NCBI GenBank assembly: GCA_965220615.1
Contig: CBDCQL010000002.1
Span: 434,001 to 498,000 of the forward strand
Length of the DNA: 64,000 nucleotides
DNA from: JAGWBD01 sp965220615
Lineage (GTDB): Bacteria > Chloroflexota > Anaerolineae > Aggregatilineales > Phototrophicaceae
Direction of reading: 5' to 3'
Shown here: positions 45,500-53,583 of the stretch, piece by piece
Position numbering within the stretch: the first letter of the stretch is position 1
How the letters are laid out: every line of letters begins with the position of its first letter
Made by a program: the position numbers and the translations under genes
Notes under the pieces: model-generated
Told to the model about the DNA's origin: nothing
Database searches by the model: none
The model's input: the letters and a program-made list of their open reading frames with translations, nothing else

Positions 45500-46564
45500 T
45501 CAATCGCTCCTTGCCCCACGCAGACGAATGCGCGGGTCCAGAATGCCTACCACCAGGTCAACAAGAATATTTACCACGATAAAGGTCACGCCCAGGATCA
45601 GGATGACGGCGGCGATGGCGTTCAGGTCCTTGTACAGCATCGCAGTCGTGGCGTAACGGGAGATGCCGGGCCAGTTGAAAATCACTTCCACGAGGAAGGC
45701 GTTGGAGAGGTTGGCGGCGAAGTCCAGCCCAAAGATGGATACGGTCGGGATCAGCGAGGGTTTGAGCAGGAATTTGCCGGTAACGGTCCTTTCCGGGATG
45801 CCCAGCGCACGCTCCGCGGCGATGTAGTCCCGCGTCAGATTGTCCGACATGGTGGAACGGGTGATGCGCGCTTCCTGGGAAAGCGAGCCCAGCGCCAGGG
45901 CCAGCGATGGCAGAATGAGATGGTGCAGGGCGTTGATGAAGGTGTCGAACTGACCGGCAAGCAGCGAATCCACCGTGTAGAGGCCGGTAACGCGTGGGGG
46001 TGGTTCAAAGCCGCTGCTGAGCCGCCCGATGGGCGGAAAGAGGTCCAGGCCGAATTCGGCGGTCGTAAAAAAGGTAAGGAATATGATGGCGACAACGAAG
46101 GCGGGGGTCACCACGCCCATATAGGAAACGACGCGCACCAGGTTGTCGATCCATGAATCCTTGTGGCGCGCGCTTAGAGTGCCGAGGGTGATGCCGCCAA
46201 TGGCGGATATGACGCCGGCCAGCAACACCAGCTCCATCGAGGCGGGCAGGAACTCGACGATGTCGTCGACGACCGGGCGGCGCGTGCGCAGCGAGTCGCC
46301 GAGGTCGCCGCCCAGGGCGTTGGTGAACCAGATTTGGTATTGCTGAAGCAGCGGTTCATCCAGGTGCATTTCGTCGCGCAGGCGCTGGATGGTCTCCTGC
46401 GGCGCGCGCGCTCCCAGCGCCATGCGCGCCGGATCGCCGGGCAGGACGCGGCTGAGCAGGAAGATGAGAATGCTGAGCCCGAACAGGACAAAAATCGACT
46501 GAAATATACGTCGCAAGAGAAAGAGGAAGAGGCGCTGAAGCTCCTCAACATTAAGGAAATTCAT
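45500..46564 (-). CDS. Dipeptide/oligopeptide ABC transporter permease, DppB/OppB type
   Basis: A 354-residue permease with a first span near residues 15-40 (FQSIFVLFGLSILIFLLSRV), the DPARMALG motif after it, and the family EAA loop YIAAERALGIPERTVTGKFL. GGAGAG lies 3-4 nt before the ATG. A strong stem-loop separates it from the upstream binding-protein gene, so its expression is likely set below that of the binding protein. Confidence 0.93.
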   Translation of the reverse strand: MNFLNVEELQRLFLFLLRRIFQSIFVLFGLSILIFLLSRVLPGDPARMALGARAPQETIQRLRDEMHLDEPLLQQYQIWFTNALGGDLGDSLRTRRPVVDDIVEFLPASMELVLLAGVISAIGGITLGTLSARHKDSWIDNLVRVVSYMGVVTPAFVVAIIFLTFFTTAEFGLDLFPPIGRLSSGFEPPPRVTGLYTVDSLLAGQFDTFINALHHLILPSLALALGSLSQEARITRSTMSDNLTRDYIAAERALGIPERTVTGKFLLKPSLIPTVSIFGLDFAANLSNAFLVEVIFNWPGISRYATTAMLYKDLNAIAAVILILGVTFIVVNILVDLVVGILDPRIRLRGARSD

Positions 46565-46598
46565 GGACTCTCCCTCTCCCTGTTTTCCTTACTGACTT

Positions 46599-46629
46599 GG
46601 GGAGGCGCAGCACGCAGCCGCGCCTCCCC
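46599..46629 (-). promoter_or_regulatory. Strong intercistronic stem-loop between binding-protein and dppB-like genes
   Basis: GGGGAGGCGC - 11 nt - GCGCCTCCCC is a perfect 10-bp stem beginning 21 nt after the stop at 46651. No U-tract follows, so it is more likely an RNA-stability or attenuation element than a full terminator. Confidence 0.65.
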
Positions 46630-46650
46630 GGATTGCGGACGGGCCAAACT

Positions 46651-48231
46651 CTAGCCGTCCACGCCGATGAAGGGCGCGAAGATCTGATAGCCCATCACGC
46701 GGCTATTCTCTTCGGGGCGCCAGTCAACGAATGTCTTGAATGCGTGCTTTTCCAGCTGGTCGTAGAGGAAAAGCGAGTAGGACTGATCGGCGATCTCCTG
46801 CTGCAGGGCGGCGTACTTGGCGAAGCGCTCGTCCCGGTCCATGGTTAGCAGGGCATCGGTGATGCGCGAGTCCAGGTCTTCATCCAGCAGCCATTCATTC
46901 TGCTGCCAGGTGTTGGCCGTGGGCGAGGTGTAACGCTGCTGCAGCATCAGACCGGCTTCCGGCAGGTCCGTGGAGACATAGATTGTCACGATGTGCGGGC
47001 TCGTCTCCATGTTGGCCGCGTTCTCAACCACGGTGCCCCAGGGCGTGGAGAGGACGTTCACTGTCACGCCAATATCCGCCATGTTCGCCTGGAAGAGCAG
47101 GGCGAACTGTTCCTCGAAGGGCACCTGCGAAATCCAGTGCACGTCGATCGGATAGTCGGCGATGTTGTCGGCGTACTGGCACTGGGCCAGTTCCGCCTGC
47201 GCCTTGTCCAGGTCACGGCCGTAGATGGTCAGGTCGGAGGTATGCCCACCCAAACTCTGCGGAACGGGGCCGATCATGGTCTGCGTACCCGGCCACTCCA
47301 GGGCCACGACCTGATCGTAGTCGTAGGCATAGGCCAGGGCGCGGCGGCAGTGCACGTCATCCAGCGGGGCCAGACGCGTGTTCATCATGTAGTAGAACGA
47401 GGTCATGGAGGGGATGGCCATCACGTCAATGCCATCAACCGCATCCAGGGCCTGCAGACCTTCAATGGACTGCCAGGCGTCAGTGATTTCCAGCTCGTCA
47501 TTCAGCATCAACGAGCGGACCGTGGCCGCCTCGGTGGTGTCCACGTAGGTGACGACGTCCGCGGCGCTCACGTGGAAGTTGTCCGCATTCCACCAGCTAT
47601 CCCAGCGGCGCATTTCAAGATAACCAACCAGCGGATAGTCCGTCACCTCGTAGGGGCCGGAGCCGGCGCTGTTGGTCAGCAGAAAGTTGCGGCCGTAATC
47701 GCCATGTTCGCCGTAGAGGTCAGACTCCATGTCGTAGTTGGCCCGCACGACGTCCTCGTTGGCGATATAGAGACGGATCATCTTGTCGACGGCGAAGGGG
47801 TCCGGCTGGGAGAGCGTGAACTGCACTGTGTATTCGTCCAGTGCTTCCGCAGTGGCGTCCGGCATCAGATAGGCATAGCCTTCTCCGACGGCCCTGAGAC
47901 GATCGAAGGAGTAGGCCACGTCGGAAGCCTGCAACTCCGAACCGTCATGGAAGAGGACTCCCTGGCGCAGGTTGAAGGTCAGGGTCAGGAAATCATCGGA
48001 GAGCTCCCAGGATTCCGCTACCCAGGCGTCTACCGAGGCATCCTTGTTGGGGAAAACCAGGGTGTCATAAATGTTGGCCAGGGCGTGCGAACTGGAGAAG
48101 TCGTCGCCGACGGCCGGGTCAATATCGGTATCCCAGGAGAAGGTGATGCGCAACTGGCTATCGTCCTGGGCGAGGGTCGTTGCCGAGAAGACCAGCAACA
48201 GTAGCAGGGTAAGAACGAGCAACTTTCTCAT
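46651..48231 (-). CDS. Dipeptide-type ABC transporter substrate-binding protein, family 5, copy 1
   Basis: A 526-residue periplasmic/extracellular binding protein starting at ATG 48231 (MRKLLVLTLLLLLVF, cleavage near LAQDD); GAGAGG lies upstream. The family-5 body has NLRQGVLFHDGSELQASDVAYS, NSAGSGPYEV and CRRALAYAYDYDQVVALEW. It is near-colinear with the neighbouring copy 2, with shared stretches such as DSDLYGEHGDYG-type and PGTQxMIG motifs. Together they supply ligands to the DppBCDF-like importer that heads the hyu operon. Ligand unknown: peptides, lactams or hydantoins are all compatible. Confidence 0.93.
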   Translation of the reverse strand: MRKLLVLTLLLLLVFSATTLAQDDSQLRITFSWDTDIDPAVGDDFSSSHALANIYDTLVFPNKDASVDAWVAESWELSDDFLTLTFNLRQGVLFHDGSELQASDVAYSFDRLRAVGEGYAYLMPDATAEALDEYTVQFTLSQPDPFAVDKMIRLYIANEDVVRANYDMESDLYGEHGDYGRNFLLTNSAGSGPYEVTDYPLVGYLEMRRWDSWWNADNFHVSAADVVTYVDTTEAATVRSLMLNDELEITDAWQSIEGLQALDAVDGIDVMAIPSMTSFYYMMNTRLAPLDDVHCRRALAYAYDYDQVVALEWPGTQTMIGPVPQSLGGHTSDLTIYGRDLDKAQAELAQCQYADNIADYPIDVHWISQVPFEEQFALLFQANMADIGVTVNVLSTPWGTVVENAANMETSPHIVTIYVSTDLPEAGLMLQQRYTSPTANTWQQNEWLLDEDLDSRITDALLTMDRDERFAKYAALQQEIADQSYSLFLYDQLEKHAFKTFVDWRPEENSRVMGYQIFAPFIGVDG

Positions 48232-48266
48232 GGTGCCTCTCTCCTCCATCTTTCGAAACAATGCTG

Positions 48267-48293
48267 CGACGCCGTTCCTTTCGGGCGGCGTCG
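48267..48293 (-). promoter_or_regulatory. Intercistronic stem-loop between the two binding-protein genes
   Basis: CGACGCCG - 11 nt - CGGCGTCG is a perfect 8-bp stem about 34 nt after the stop at 48327. No U-tract is visible. Confidence 0.6.
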
Positions 48294-48326
48294 ATTGTCG
48301 CCTTGCCTTACGCGAGTTGCGGCACA

Positions 48327-49925
48327 TCAGGGATTATTGACCCCGATTTGCGGCAGATAGTAGTGGTAGCCCTGAATGCGGGCGCCCGCCGATGAGTCCC
48401 AGTCCACGTAGTCGGCGACGGCGCGCTTCTCCAGTTGGTCATAGAGGAAGAATGAGACGACGTCCTCGGCCAGCTGTTCCTGCAAAGCCGCGTATTTGGC
48501 GAAGCGCTCTTCGTTATCAACGGTGCCCAGCGCGTCTTCGATGGCTGCATCAAGATCGGCGTCTTCCAGCCACTCGTTTTGGAAGAAGGTCGCGGCGGTC
48601 TTCGAATGGTAGCGCTGTTCAATGAGCAAGCCTGCCTCCGGCAGGTCCGCGCCGGTGTAAAGCAGGACAATATGCGGACTCAACTCCTTGCTGGCGGTGT
48701 CATTTACCACATTGCCCCAAGGCGAGGCGACCACATTGACTGTCATGCCGATTTCGGCCATGTTGGACTGGTAGAGCAGGGCGAATTTCTCCTCATCCGG
48801 CACCGCTGTCACCCAGACGACGTCGATGGGATAGTCGGAGATGTTATCCGCATATTGGCATTCGGCGAGGGCGGCGCGGGCGGCTTCCAGATCCCGCGTC
48901 GGAGTGAATACATCCGGGTTGTGCCCTGGCGTGGATTGCGAGAGGATGCCAATCATCCGCTGCGTACCTGGCCATTCGAGTGCAACGACGGTTTCGTAAT
49001 CAATGGCGAGAGCGGAAGCGCGACGGCAATTCACGTCATCGAAGGGCGGCAGGATGTTGTTTAGCATGAAATAGAGCGACGACCCCATCGAAGTGGTATC
49101 GATGTGGATGCCGTCAAACGTGCTCAATTCCTGAAGGCTGTCGAAGCTTTGCCACGGGTCGCTGATTTCCAGTTCGCCATTGAGCAGGAGCGAGCGAATG
49201 GTAGAGGCCGCGGTGGTGCCGAGGAAAGTGACTTCGTCAGCGGCATTGTCCCTGAACGCCTCCTGATTCCAGTAATCGGCAAAGCGTTCCATCTGCAGCG
49301 ACTCAGCGAGCGACATAGCGACGACCTGATAGGGGCCGGAACCGGCGTCGTTGGTCAGCAACCATTCCTTGCCGTAGTCGCCATGTTCGCCATAGAGATC
49401 CGTATCCATGTTGTAGTTGGCGCGCACCAGTTCTTCATTGACGAAGTAGAAACGCGAAAGACGCAGGGTAAAGAGCGGATCAGGGGTCGTCAGCGTGAAC
49501 TGGACGGTGGAATCATCCGGCGCTGTCACCGTGGCTTCAGGGAGAAGGTAGGATAAGCCTTCCCCGATGGCTTTAAGGCGATTGTAGCTATAGGCGACAT
49601 CGCTGGCCTCTACCTCACTGCCATCATGGAAGAGGACGCCATCACGCAAGTGGAAGGTGTAGGTCAGGCCGTCATCGGAGGCTTCCCAACTTTCCGCTAC
49701 CCAGGGAACGGCGTTCGTTGACCCGCCGGCCGGGTCCGGGAAGATCAGGGTGTCGTAAATGTTGGTGATTGATATTGAACTTGAAAAATCGGAGCCGACG
49801 TGGGGATCGATGTAGGTGGGCCAGGCGAAGTTGGCGCGCAGGCGACGGACGCCGTCGTCCTGGGCCATGGTCGATGCTGAAATCAGCAACAACAGCACCA
49901 GGCACAGTAAAATTACTCTCTTCAT
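48327..49925 (-). CDS. Dipeptide-type ABC transporter substrate-binding protein, family 5, copy 2
   Basis: A 532-residue binding protein and first gene of the 28-kb operon. I start at ATG 49925 (MKRVILLCLVLLLLISAS, cleavage near TMAQDD) rather than the TTG two codons earlier; GGAG lies about 10 nt upstream. Family-5 signatures: HLRDGVLFHDGSEVEASDVAYS, NDAGSGPYQVV and CRRASALAIDYETVVALEW. Its main difference from copy 1 is in the loops around the ligand cleft (for example SNAVPWVAESWEASDD and the STPGHNPDVFTP region), which suggests different ligands for one permease. Confidence 0.93.
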   Translation of the reverse strand: MKRVILLCLVLLLLISASTMAQDDGVRRLRANFAWPTYIDPHVGSDFSSSISITNIYDTLIFPDPAGGSTNAVPWVAESWEASDDGLTYTFHLRDGVLFHDGSEVEASDVAYSYNRLKAIGEGLSYLLPEATVTAPDDSTVQFTLTTPDPLFTLRLSRFYFVNEELVRANYNMDTDLYGEHGDYGKEWLLTNDAGSGPYQVVAMSLAESLQMERFADYWNQEAFRDNAADEVTFLGTTAASTIRSLLLNGELEISDPWQSFDSLQELSTFDGIHIDTTSMGSSLYFMLNNILPPFDDVNCRRASALAIDYETVVALEWPGTQRMIGILSQSTPGHNPDVFTPTRDLEAARAALAECQYADNISDYPIDVVWVTAVPDEEKFALLYQSNMAEIGMTVNVVASPWGNVVNDTASKELSPHIVLLYTGADLPEAGLLIEQRYHSKTAATFFQNEWLEDADLDAAIEDALGTVDNEERFAKYAALQEQLAEDVVSFFLYDQLEKRAVADYVDWDSSAGARIQGYHYYLPQIGVNNP

Positions 49926-50287
49926 TAGCAAGTCTCCTCAATTCTTGCGGACAAAACAGGGTTCAGGCCTTGTCGGCCCGTTGCACGCACAAACGCAGGA
50001 TAGTCTGCCCGGGCACACGCCCGTTCTCTTGACAAGAGACTGGATTGACTGCGGTGGTTCGGCGGGCGCCTGGGCAATGTCAGGGTCTGGAGATGCGCCC
50101 GCTCTCCGGACCCGGCTGGGCGGGCGGGGTATGGGCGGTGGCAGGGCCAGGCGTTCCGGGGCCCCAAAATGTCGGCGTTGACATCGCGCGCGGCTCCTGA
50201 GATGGATGGTAGAAAGTCTCGCCATACCTTGCCAACAATCTGCGGCAAACACCTGTAACGACGGGAAGGTAACGCGGCCTGCAACAA
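49926..50287. other. Divergent noncoding region upstream of the hyu operon
   Basis: About 362 bases with no convincing gene, between the first binding-protein gene (minus) and a small plus-strand orphan. It must contain the promoter of the large operon. Two palindromic elements lie next to each other at 50010-50039 and are listed separately. I could not identify a convincing -35/-10 pair on the minus strand. Confidence 0.55.
50010..50039. promoter_or_regulatory. Adjacent palindromes upstream of the hyu operon
   Basis: CGGGC-ACAC-GCCCG (50010-50023) is immediately followed by the 15-base palindrome TCTCTTG-A-CAAGAGA (50025-50039, 7-bp arms). They lie about 85-115 bp upstream of the first gene of the operon. 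The second has the size and symmetry of a repressor half-site pair. Confidence 0.4.
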
Positions 50288-50590
50288 ATGTCAAAAACCC
50301 GACAATACGGCGGCGAAGAAATGGATGCGCAGGCCCGCGCGACAATTTATGTTATGGCGCTCATTGGTGTCCTGACTGCCGGCGTCCCGCGCAATGAGGT
50401 CCTTTCTGACTATCGTGACGGCTTCTTTGGCAAGGCCTACGGCACGACCATCAGGGAGTTGAGGATTCTGCACCGGGCGTTGTTTGTCATTGATGACGAA
50501 AACTACATCAGCTACGTACAGTACCTTCCGGAAGTCCACGAGCATCCGGACTACCAGACGGCACTGACAGTTCTGAAGGGCCTGGACTGA
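50288..50590 (+). CDS. Small protein of unknown function
   Basis: A 100-residue soluble protein with no recognised domain. The composition is protein-like (mixed helix, aromatic residues, ALFVIDDENYISYVQYL, ending LTVLKGLD) and unlike the Arg/Ser/Pro-rich shadow frames around it. The start is uncertain: ATG 50288 and ATG 50321 (MDAQARATIYV) are both possible, and neither has a strong ribosome site. It is alone on the plus strand between two minus-strand operons. The base composition is lower in GC than its neighbours. It may be a real orphan gene or chance; I favour real. Confidence 0.5.
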   Translation: MSKTRQYGGEEMDAQARATIYVMALIGVLTAGVPRNEVLSDYRDGFFGKAYGTTIRELRILHRALFVIDDENYISYVQYLPEVHEHPDYQTALTVLKGLD

Positions 50591-50631
50591 AACGTTGGCT
50601 GCGGTATTGCGGTCGAAACGGCATTTCGCCC

Positions 50632-51567
50632 CTACATTTTTGCAAGACGCACCTCCGCTGCCGGCATTGACGGCAGATTCGTCTGGCATCCGACGGCTTC
50701 CACGACAAAGCTGGCGACGCCGGCCCCGAGTTGTATGGCTTCCGACAGCGCACGTCCTTGCGCCAGACCCACCGCCAGTCCCGCGACGAAGCCGTCACCG
50801 GCGCCGGTGGGGTCAACCACCTGGCGTGGGGCCACAGCCGGGACATGCCCGCAGTCCCCCGACGTTTGCCAGGCGATGCCGGCCGCGCCCTGCGTACACA
50901 CGATGGTGGACAGCCCCGTTTCCAGAAGCGCTTGTGCGTCATCATGAGCCAGAGATGACACAAGCTGCGCCAGTTCGTGTTCGGTGCAGACCAGCATGTC
51001 TGCCCTGGCGATGAAGGCAGCGGCCAGGTCCGGCGCCGTCGCCAGGGCGCCACTCAATATCACCTGGGCGCCGCCCGCCCGCGCCAACTCCGCCGCGTTC
51101 AGGGTGAAGCGGTCGAAGCGGTAGGTGATGACGGCTACTCTTGCCGCCGCCAGAGTAGCGGGGTCGGGTGCAAATTCCTCCTGGTGCGCGGCGACGCCGA
51201 TCTGCGAGATGCAGACGGAGTCTCCGTCAACATCGCGAAACATGAAACTGTGCCCGCAGCGCTCACCTGCGACGACGTGCACGGCCCGCTGGTCCACGCC
51301 GCATTCATCCAGATGCGCCGCGTAGCCGCGCGAGCAGAAGTCATCGCCAACCACGCTGACCAGGGCCGAACGCGCTCCCAGGCGCGCGGCGGCGACCGCC
51401 ACGTTGGGCGCGCAACCGCCGAAGTAAACGCGCTCGATTTCGTGGACAGGGCTGCAAATTTGAACGGTATCGCCCGGAGCGGGCAGGGAAGTGACTTCAA
51501 ACAGGTGGTCGAAATTGGTCCAGGAGCCGACGGCGATGACATCGAACTCCGCTGCGGGCCGGCTCAT
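50632..51567 (-). CDS. PfkB-family carbohydrate/nucleoside kinase
   Basis: A 311-residue ribokinase/adenosine-kinase-fold protein. PfkB signature 1 region YFGGCAPNVAVAAARLGA and signature 2 DPTGAGDGFVAGLAVG with the catalytic Asp are both present. ATG 51567 overlaps the amidohydrolase stop (ATGA), and the longer frame is rejected. Members phosphorylate sugars, nucleosides or related alcohols with ATP. In operon with an SsuABC/ThiXYZ-like importer and an amidohydrolase, it may act on a nucleoside- or sugar-like product of the amidohydrolase. The exact substrate is not readable. Confidence 0.88.
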   Translation of the reverse strand: MSRPAAEFDVIAVGSWTNFDHLFEVTSLPAPGDTVQICSPVHEIERVYFGGCAPNVAVAAARLGARSALVSVVGDDFCSRGYAAHLDECGVDQRAVHVVAGERCGHSFMFRDVDGDSVCISQIGVAAHQEEFAPDPATLAAARVAVITYRFDRFTLNAAELARAGGAQVILSGALATAPDLAAAFIARADMLVCTEHELAQLVSSLAHDDAQALLETGLSTIVCTQGAAGIAWQTSGDCGHVPAVAPRQVVDPTGAGDGFVAGLAVGLAQGRALSEAIQLGAGVASFVVEAVGCQTNLPSMPAAEVRLAKM

Positions 51568-52358
51568 GTTGTTGCGGCGGGGAAGCCCCAGATGCGCTCG
51601 GCGTTGCGGTGGAAGATCAACTCCAGCTCCTCGTCGCTGAAGTCGCATTCCTCGACCTTGACGCGTTCCACCAGCGGCGACTGGAAAGGCGCGTCACTGC
51701 CATAGAGCAGGCGTTCGGCGCCGACGGCGCGCACGAAGGCCTTGATGTCGTAGGGCCAGGCCTGGCTCATGTCGGCGAACACATTGTCCGCCTCCTTGCA
51801 GGCGATGATGGTCTCCGTCAGGTAATCGTGTAGCCCGATGTGGGCGATGATGACCTTTGCCCGGGGGAACTGGCGCGCCGCATAACCCTGCAGCGAAGGC
51901 AGGTCCCGGCCGGCATGCCCGGAGTGGAAAAGAACGGGAATATCGTATTTTGCGGCCGCCTCGAAAACCGGACCGGTGACCCGCAGGCTGGCCGGATTGT
52001 AGAAATCGGCACGGGCGACCATTTTGATCCCGCCGAGTCCGCGTTTCTCGACGAAATGGCGCACGGTTTCCCACACGAATTCCTCGCCGAACAGCGGATT
52101 CAGTCGAATCGCGCCGATCAGACGCTCCGGATTGGCCGCAACGGCGCGGGCAACAGCCTCATTGGCCTGGCGATAATCGTTGTCGTAAGGGGGATTGAGG
52201 ATGCGGTCCGGCGGCAGCAACACGCCGCGGTCGAGGCCGTAGTCATCCAGCATGCGGATGATGGACGCGGGCTGGTCGTACTGCACGTAGGGCACGATGA
52301 GATGCTCGGCGATAGCCGGGTCCGTACCGAAATGAATGTGCGCGTCGATGATGGTCAT
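51564..52358 (-). CDS. Amidohydrolase family 2 protein (metal-dependent TIM-barrel hydrolase)
   Basis: A 264-residue metal-dependent hydrolase: HxH at DAHIHFG (start of strand 1), HSGHAG, IAHIGLHD and the metal/catalytic Asp in LLYGSDAPFQSP. This is the amidohydrolase_2 (ACMSD-like) layout, covering decarboxylases and hydrolases of small organic acids or lactones. It lies between the binding-protein gene of the transporter operon and the PfkB kinase and is coupled to the latter. The ribosome site is weak; a strong stem-loop sits just upstream. Confidence 0.88.
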   Translation of the reverse strand: MTIIDAHIHFGTDPAIAEHLIVPYVQYDQPASIIRMLDDYGLDRGVLLPPDRILNPPYDNDYRQANEAVARAVAANPERLIGAIRLNPLFGEEFVWETVRHFVEKRGLGGIKMVARADFYNPASLRVTGPVFEAAAKYDIPVLFHSGHAGRDLPSLQGYAARQFPRAKVIIAHIGLHDYLTETIIACKEADNVFADMSQAWPYDIKAFVRAVGAERLLYGSDAPFQSPLVERVKVEECDFSDEELELIFHRNAERIWGFPAATT

Positions 52359-52377
52359 GGGATTTGTGCCCGTGGGT

Positions 52378-52403
52378 GAGGGGGCCGCCGCGGCGACCCC
52401 CTC
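52378..52403 (-). promoter_or_regulatory. Strong intercistronic stem-loop after a binding-protein gene
   Basis: On the minus-strand RNA GAGGGGGUCGC pairs with GCGGCCCCCUC, 11 pairs with one U-G, closing a tiny loop. It begins 13 nt after the binding-protein stop at 52417 and ends shortly before the amidohydrolase start. No U-tract. Confidence 0.65.
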
Positions 52404-52416
52404 CTGCAGTCAGTCG

Positions 52417-53505
52417 TTACTCTTCTTCTTCGCCATACATCTCGACGAAGGCAGCGTGGACGTCTTCCATCAGGAAGACACCTTCAATGGGTACGGGCTC
52501 CATGATGACGCCGCTGACATTCACGAAGTAGTCATTCGTGTCGTCCCAGCGGGCCTTCCAGTAGCTGTAACCATCTTCCGAGAGGATGTCGCGCTCGATC
52601 TCGCTGGCGTTGAGCGGGTAGTGCTCGTAGCCCTGCCAGAACTCCTTGAAGACCTCGACGGACATGTTGGCGCCCGTCTGGGTGTTGAGGACATCCAGAA
52701 TGATGGCCGCGCCCTCATCTGTGTTTTCCTCGACGAAATTGACGATGCGGAACCAGACTTTCAGCAGTTTCAGCAAGGTCTCCTGATTCCCGGCGGCGTA
52801 ATCCGGCGTCGAGACGATGCCGTTCAGCGGCGGTGGCGCCAGGTCGGCGCCGACGACAACCGGCTTGTAGCCCTCGGCCGTCGCACGGGTGCGCTGCGGG
52901 ATGCCGCCCAGGTAGAAGTCGCCCGTGCCCGAGAGGAAGGCGGCCAAACCTTCGTCCGGATTCAGGTCAACAATGGTGATGTCCATGTCCGGGTCCAGAC
53001 CAACGCGCGCTGCCGAACCGACGACCGCCTGGCCCATATCGGTATTGCCCGTGGTCACGACGGTATGCCCCTTCATCTGCTGCAGGGCAGCGACGACGGC
53101 ATCGTCGCGCTCCATCCCTTCTTCCTCGAATTCCTCAACGGACTTGAATTCGGGTTTGGCCATCAGGGCCGCGCCGGCGTCGAAGATGTTGAAACCGTAA
53201 ACGTAAACGAACTGGAAGGCATCGTAGGTGGCGATGACCGAGGAGATGTTGTTGATGGCGACGTCAACTTCACCGGCGGCCAGCGCTTCCTGCACCTCGG
53301 TCCAGCCGAGGATGACGAACTCGACGTCGAGGCCTTCTTCCGCATACCAGCCAAATTCCTGCCCGAGGATGGGCAGCAAGGTATCCTGGAAGGGCGATAC
53401 ACCGTATCGGACGCTGACCATCTCATCCTGGGCCTGCACGCCGGAGATGGCGAAGACAGCCAGCAAGATGACGATCAAAACGCCGCGAACACCATTCATC
53501 TGCAT
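52417..53505 (-). CDS. ABC transporter substrate-binding protein, NMT1/SsuA-ThiY-like
   Basis: A 362-residue binding protein with signal peptide MQMNGVRGVLIVILLAVFA (cleavage near VQAQ) and an NMT1/SsuA-type body: VSVRYGVSPFQDTLLPILG, YAEEGLDVEFVILG and a DMGQAVVGSAAR region. AAGGAGG 5 nt before ATG 53505 is the best ribosome site in the window and fixes the start. This family binds sulfonates, nitrate, pyrimidine precursors or similar small molecules. It is followed by a strong stem-loop. The C-terminus is rich in acidic residues. Confidence 0.92.
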   Translation of the reverse strand: MQMNGVRGVLIVILLAVFAISGVQAQDEMVSVRYGVSPFQDTLLPILGQEFGWYAEEGLDVEFVILGWTEVQEALAAGEVDVAINNISSVIATYDAFQFVYVYGFNIFDAGAALMAKPEFKSVEEFEEEGMERDDAVVAALQQMKGHTVVTTGNTDMGQAVVGSAARVGLDPDMDITIVDLNPDEGLAAFLSGTGDFYLGGIPQRTRATAEGYKPVVVGADLAPPPLNGIVSTPDYAAGNQETLLKLLKVWFRIVNFVEENTDEGAAIILDVLNTQTGANMSVEVFKEFWQGYEHYPLNASEIERDILSEDGYSYWKARWDDTNDYFVNVSGVIMEPVPIEGVFLMEDVHAAFVEMYGEEEE

Positions 53506-53583
53506 TACTTCCTCCTTGTGGCACAACGATAACTATCTGGCATTCAGCCAGCGGACAATCTCTGCAGCCGGTGTGACAGTCCC

